Positions 62,928-64,000 of a stretch of DNA of 64,000 nucleotides are shown in pieces; positions within the stretch are counted from its first letter, which is position 1, and each line of letters starts with the position of its first letter. The DNA comes from Alkalicoccus daliensis (lineage in GTDB: Bacteria > Bacillota > Bacilli > Bacillales > Salisediminibacteriaceae). Below the pieces are notes generated by a model, which worked only from the letters and a program-made list of their open reading frames with translations, did no database searches and was not told the DNA's origin. Position numbers and translations under genes: made by a program. Location of the stretch: the NCBI RefSeq assembly GCF_900103955.1, contig NZ_FNIL01000001.1:62001-126000 (forward strand), in the 5' to 3' direction.

Positions 62928-63010
62928 TTGACTTGTTCGTTATTACGAATTATTATTGGAGAAAGAATTAAATATAGAACGTAATCTTCATATGTATTCG
63001 TTATTATGAA
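62928..63010 (+). promoter_or_regulatory. capsule operon promoter with paired inverted-repeat operators
   Basis: TTGACT (62928-62933), 17-nt spacer, TATTAT (62951-62956). Inside the spacer is TTCGT-TATT-ACGAA (62936-62949). A second copy, TTCGT-TATT-ATGAA (62997-63010), lies 61 bp downstream, close to six DNA turns. A regulator binding both sites could loop the DNA. The regulator is not identified. Confidence 0.65.
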
Positions 63011-63035
63011 CAAAACAATAAAAAGGAGTGAAGCA

Positions 63036-63752
63036 GTGGTGAGTGCAACTAAAGAAATCCAGCTTCGGTCAATATTAACTTCTCTACTGAGGAAATCCTG
63101 GGTTATCGTTTTATTTACCATGATTATCGGAGGAGGCGGAAACTATTATTTCCAAAGTGAAACTGCAGATTCACTTGCTACTGTGACTGCTTCAGTATTA
63201 GTAGGAGAGGGAGAGGGCCCTAAAGTTAATATGAAAACAATGACAGCTCTTATGAATGAACCTGCAGTGTTGGAAAAGGTAGTGGAAGAACTCCCATGGG
63301 AAACAAGTATTTCTGAACTGAATGGAAAAATAACTACTGAAGAAGTAGAAGGATCTCAGATTATTAGGGTGACGGCGACGGAGAAAACTCCGGAAGAAGC
63401 AGTTGTTTTAGCAAATACAATAGTAGAAGTTTTTCCAGAAGTATCACAAGAAATCACTGGTATTAATACTGTAACGATATTATCTGAAGCAGATATTAAA
63501 GAAGCAGGTATTATCGCAGGTGAAGATACAAACATGATGCCATTATTTTCACTGGTTGCAGGATTAGCAGCTGGAGTAGGAGCAGCATTTTTACTGGACA
63601 GCATTGACCAAAGAATCAGAACTGAAAGAGAAATTGAAAACCTGCTGGAAGTACCAGTATTAGGGATGATCTCAAAAATTGATAAATATTCTATGAGGAG
63701 TTCGAAAAAAAAGAACATACCGGAATTAAAAAGAGGTGAAAAAATTGTTTAA
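63036..63752 (+). CDS. capsule chain-length/activator protein (Wzz family, YveK/CapA-like)
   Basis: Membrane protein (238 residues) with two transmembrane helices at about 26-43 and 171-191 and an extracytoplasmic domain between them, the Wzz fold of Gram-positive BY-kinase activators. The membrane-proximal RKSWVIVLFTMIIGGGGNYYF and the second helix MMPLFSLVAGLAAGVGAAFLLDSIDQRIRTEREIENLLEVPVLGMI are typical. The cytosolic end activates the kinase encoded next. GTG 63036 has AAAGGAG 7 nt upstream; an ATG ten codons earlier has no ribosome binding site. Overlaps the kinase gene by 8 nt. Confidence 0.9.
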   Translation: MVSATKEIQLRSILTSLLRKSWVIVLFTMIIGGGGNYYFQSETADSLATVTASVLVGEGEGPKVNMKTMTALMNEPAVLEKVVEELPWETSISELNGKITTEEVEGSQIIRVTATEKTPEEAVVLANTIVEVFPEVSQEITGINTVTILSEADIKEAGIIAGEDTNMMPLFSLVAGLAAGVGAAFLLDSIDQRIRTEREIENLLEVPVLGMISKIDKYSMRSSKKKNIPELKRGEKIV

Positions 63753-64000
63753 GAATAAAGAAGAATTTATGGCATTTTATGAATCGAGCGGTTCGAGAGT
63801 AGACCAGGATTATCAGCGAATTAAAGCAAATATTACTTTTGCTGCAAATAAAAATAATTTAAAAATTTTTACTGTTCTTTCGCCTAACGAAAAAGACGGA
63901 AAAACAAATTTTTTAACTTATATCGGTTTAACCTTCTGTAAAGAAGAAAAAAGAGTACTCCTGATAGATGGAGATTTTAAAAAACCTGGACTGCATAAAT
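63745..64000 (+). CDS. bacterial tyrosine kinase (BY-kinase, CapB/YwqD-like), 3' part outside window
   Basis: Partial gene of which 85 codons are visible. The TTG start has AGAGGTG 6 nt upstream and overlaps the preceding gene. A cytosolic P-loop kinase that phosphorylates tyrosines and regulates exopolysaccharide assembly. EYQRIKANI-type region (DYQRIKANITF), Walker A SPNEKDGKTN (46-55), and A' motif LLIDGDFKKPGLHK are recognisable. The Walker A differs from the usual SxxxGEGKST (KDGKTN), but the essential GKT is kept. Expected partner of the Wzz-type protein upstream. Confidence 0.9.
   Translation, partial: MFKNKEEFMAFYESSGSRVDQDYQRIKANITFAANKNNLKIFTVLSPNEKDGKTNFLTYIGLTFCKEEKRVLLIDGDFKKPGLHK

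Overview
The window is AT-rich chromosomal DNA of a Bacillaceae member, probably a moderately halophilic or alkaliphilic relative of Bacillus. The gene order trpS ... yjbC-spx-mecA-coiA-pepF-yjbH-yjbI-yjbJ-yjbK-yjbL-yjbM-nadF-yjbO-prpE-fabI follows the fabF-to-fabI segment of the Bacillus subtilis chromosome. Shine-Dalgarno sequences are strong, there is a T-box, yybP-ykoY and preQ1 leaders are present, and many secreted or surface proteins are rich in Glu/Asp. The oppABCDF block and the spore-coat genes that flank this segment in B. subtilis are absent. No rRNA, tRNA, prophage, intact transposase or CRISPR array was seen.

Layout. 1-6.9 kb: end of fabF, a LiaF-like protein, T-box-controlled trpS, a dicarboxylate symporter, a cation exchanger behind a yybP-ykoY (Mn2+) riboswitch, and an HD hydrolase. 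7-25 kb: the yjb/spx/mecA core, covering thiol-stress control (Spx and its adaptor YjbH), competence and proteolysis control (MecA, CoiA), (p)ppGpp synthesis (YjbM), NAD kinase, and fabI under a textbook FapR operator. 25-39 kb: accessory DNA with an MFS exporter, an FMN reductase, a phosphonate-type ABC transporter, an HD-GYP protein, a GNAT, RarD, a dehydrogenase and a CstR-like persulfide sensor, with several copies of a non-coding repeat between them. 39.6-44.3 kb: an inactive-looking histidine-phosphatase relative, a small membrane protein and a YfcE-type phosphoesterase in one operon, then preQ1-controlled queCDE and trhO (tRNA U34 modification). 44.4-58 kb: YebE, a possible DUF3900 protein, an msrA with an in-frame UGA at the catalytic position, a membrane-anchored hydrolase, a MinD/ParA relative without the P-loop lysine, an acetamidase and an SOS-type Y-family polymerase. 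59-64 kb: an aldo/keto reductase with a DMT exporter, twin cold-shock genes with shared leaders, two intergenic repeats, and the start of a capsule operon (chain-length/activator protein and BY-kinase).

Main points. (1) msrA at 46647-47273 has TGA exactly where the catalytic Cys codon belongs, and a hairpin that fits bacterial SECIS rules follows it, so it is a strong selenoprotein candidate. (2) A dispersed intergenic repeat occurs at about eight places. Its 3' module is a long imperfect palindrome with TAATACTGCTG/CAGCAGTATTA arms, and it exists both alone and inside 470-750 bp composite elements. (3) Several regulatory sites can be read directly: FapR at fabI, a LexA box at uvrX and a weaker one at coiA, a PerR-like box over the spx promoter, a CstR-type operator, and paired inverted repeats in the capsule promoter region. 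All function calls rest on reading motifs and on family knowledge. No database search was possible.
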